From contig PBOV01000035.1 of the NCBI GenBank assembly GCA_002724505.1, positions 21,235-27,603 on the forward strand: DNA of 6,369 nt. Direction: 5' to 3'. Below, one piece after another: positions 5,521 to 6,369 of this stretch. The notes under the pieces were generated by a model, which was not told the DNA's origin, did no database searches, and worked only from the letters and a program-made list of their open reading frames with translations. Source of the stretch: Rhodospirillaceae bacterium. Its GTDB lineage: Bacteria; Pseudomonadota; Alphaproteobacteria; MPNO01; UBA2964. Each line of letters starts with the position of its first letter. The first letter of the stretch is position 1. Made by a program: the position numbers and the translations under genes.

Positions 5521-6369
5521 ATGTTGGCAGTCTGTAAGGTTAGGGAAGGCGTTGGGGGCATCGCTGTCGAAGAACGCGAACCGCGTGATCCTGGGCCCGG
5601 TGAAATTTTAATGAAAGTGGCAGCGGCTGGGATCTGCGGTACGGATATGCAGATTTATTATTGGGCGCCGCGTATGGCGCGTCGCATGGTGCTGCCAAGA
5701 ATACTAGGGCACGAAGCATGCGGGAGTGTGGAGGCAATTGGCGATGGCGTTTCGAACGTTGAAGTTGGTGATTATATTAGCCTAGAAAGCCACGTCTATT
5801 GTGGGGTTTGTCGGCCCTGTCGTTTAGGTAAAGCGCATTTGTGTAATAAAACCACCTATCCCGGCGTCAGTTTCGATGGGGGGTTTGCCGAGTACGTTAC
5901 CGTGCCATCTCAGATTGCATGGAAAAATTCCCCCGAGCTTCCCATTGAAGTTGCAGCAATGATGGAGCCCTTTGGGATTGCCGTTCATGCCTCGCTCGCT
6001 GGCTCAGGAGTTTCGGGAAAAACTGTATTAGTTAATGGTTGCGGGCCAATTGGGTTGATGAATGTGGCAACTTTACGTGCGCTGGGCGCTACCCGAATTA
6101 TTGCCTGTGACGTTAACCCTTTGCGGCTTTCCACGGCGGAGAAAATGGGAGCAGATCGGGCGGTTAACGCTTCTGAGGAAGATTTGCAGGCGGTTATTCA
6201 GGATATAACGGGCGGTGATGGCGTGGATGTTGCTATTGAATATTCTGGTGCGGAGGTAGGTTTTAATGCCTGCTTTGTGGCACTAGCTAAGGGCGGAGAT
6301 TTTTGCCTTGTCGGTCCTCCACCAAAAGCAATCCCAGTTGATTTTACGCACTGGGTGGTTAAATGCCCT
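5521..6369 (+). CDS. Zinc-dependent medium-chain alcohol dehydrogenase, L-threonine 3-dehydrogenase-like, 3' end missing
   Basis: The frame is open from ATG 5521 to the window end, giving 283 codons of an expected 340 or so. AAGG (5507-5510) overlaps the beta stop codon and is well spaced before the ATG. Visible features are the catalytic zinc ligands Cys39 (GICGTD), His64-Glu65 (GHE) and Glu149 (MMEPFG), and the structural zinc cysteines 94, 97, 100 and 108. The Rossmann motif GCGPIG is at 173-178, with Asp197 after the second strand (ACDVN), which favours NAD over NADP. The lay-out CGTDxxIYxW, EPFGxAVH and EYSGA resembles L-threonine 3-dehydrogenase. However, the His normally in CGTDVHIY is Gln44 here, and the following residues differ, so another secondary alcohol or diol may be the substrate. 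Operon position implies oxidation of a product in the dioxygenase pathway. Related sorbitol or butanediol dehydrogenases cannot be excluded. Confidence 0.9.
   Translation, partial: MLAVCKVREGVGGIAVEEREPRDPGPGEILMKVAAAGICGTDMQIYYWAPRMARRMVLPRILGHEACGSVEAIGDGVSNVEVGDYISLESHVYCGVCRPCRLGKAHLCNKTTYPGVSFDGGFAEYVTVPSQIAWKNSPELPIEVAAMMEPFGIAVHASLAGSGVSGKTVLVNGCGPIGLMNVATLRALGATRIIACDVNPLRLSTAEKMGADRAVNASEEDLQAVIQDITGGDGVDVAIEYSGAEVGFNACFVALAKGGDFCLVGPPPKAIPVDFTHWVVKCP

Noticed and set aside
5540..5737. Minus-strand frame of 65 codons
   Set aside because: It is antisense to the zinc dehydrogenase, whose zinc-ligand and Rossmann motifs prove the plus-strand reading.

Overview
The window looks like part of a catabolic gene cluster from a Gram-negative bacterium, probably a proteobacterium. 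The evidence is tightly packed operons, moderate GC content with AT-rich intergenic stretches, proteobacterial-type NitT/TauT ABC transporter genes, and a benzoate/anthranilate-type Rieske dioxygenase. No rRNA, tRNA, mobile element or CRISPR array is visible, and the sequence does not identify the species. The content fits uptake and oxidation of a small organic acid, most likely an aromatic carboxylate. That substrate is an inference from gene families and context.

Left part (1-2718, + strand): the 3' end of a periplasmic substrate-binding protein gene is followed by permease, ATPase and second permease genes. Together they make a NitT/TauT-family ABC importer. The last three genes overlap or abut, and two of them appear to start at GTG or TTG. 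The two permeases are paralogues, which suggests a heterodimeric channel served by one ATPase.

Middle (2774-3658): a minus-strand gene encodes a protein made of two tandem ferredoxin-like (dimeric alpha-beta barrel, EthD/DUF4286-like) units of unknown function. It converges on the transporter operon and diverges from the oxygenase operon. The divergent spacer contains a perfect inverted repeat with 10-bp arms and a 3-nt centre (3460-3482). It is a strong candidate operator and lies just upstream of an AGGAGGAGG ribosome binding site that argues for a TTG start at 3436.

Right part (3659-6369, + strand): genes for the alpha subunit (Rieske [2Fe-2S] plus mononuclear iron) and beta subunit of a BenAB/AntAB/XylXY-like ring-hydroxylating dioxygenase. 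They are followed by a zinc-dependent medium-chain dehydrogenase resembling L-threonine 3-dehydrogenase, which runs off the window end. The electron-transfer reductase that this oxygenase needs and the usual short-chain cis-diol dehydrogenase (BenD type) are not in the window. Either they lie downstream or elsewhere, or the medium-chain enzyme takes the oxidation step. A plausible model is: the importer brings in the acid, the dioxygenase dihydroxylates it, and the dehydrogenase oxidises an alcohol or diol product. The barrel protein would have an accessory role.
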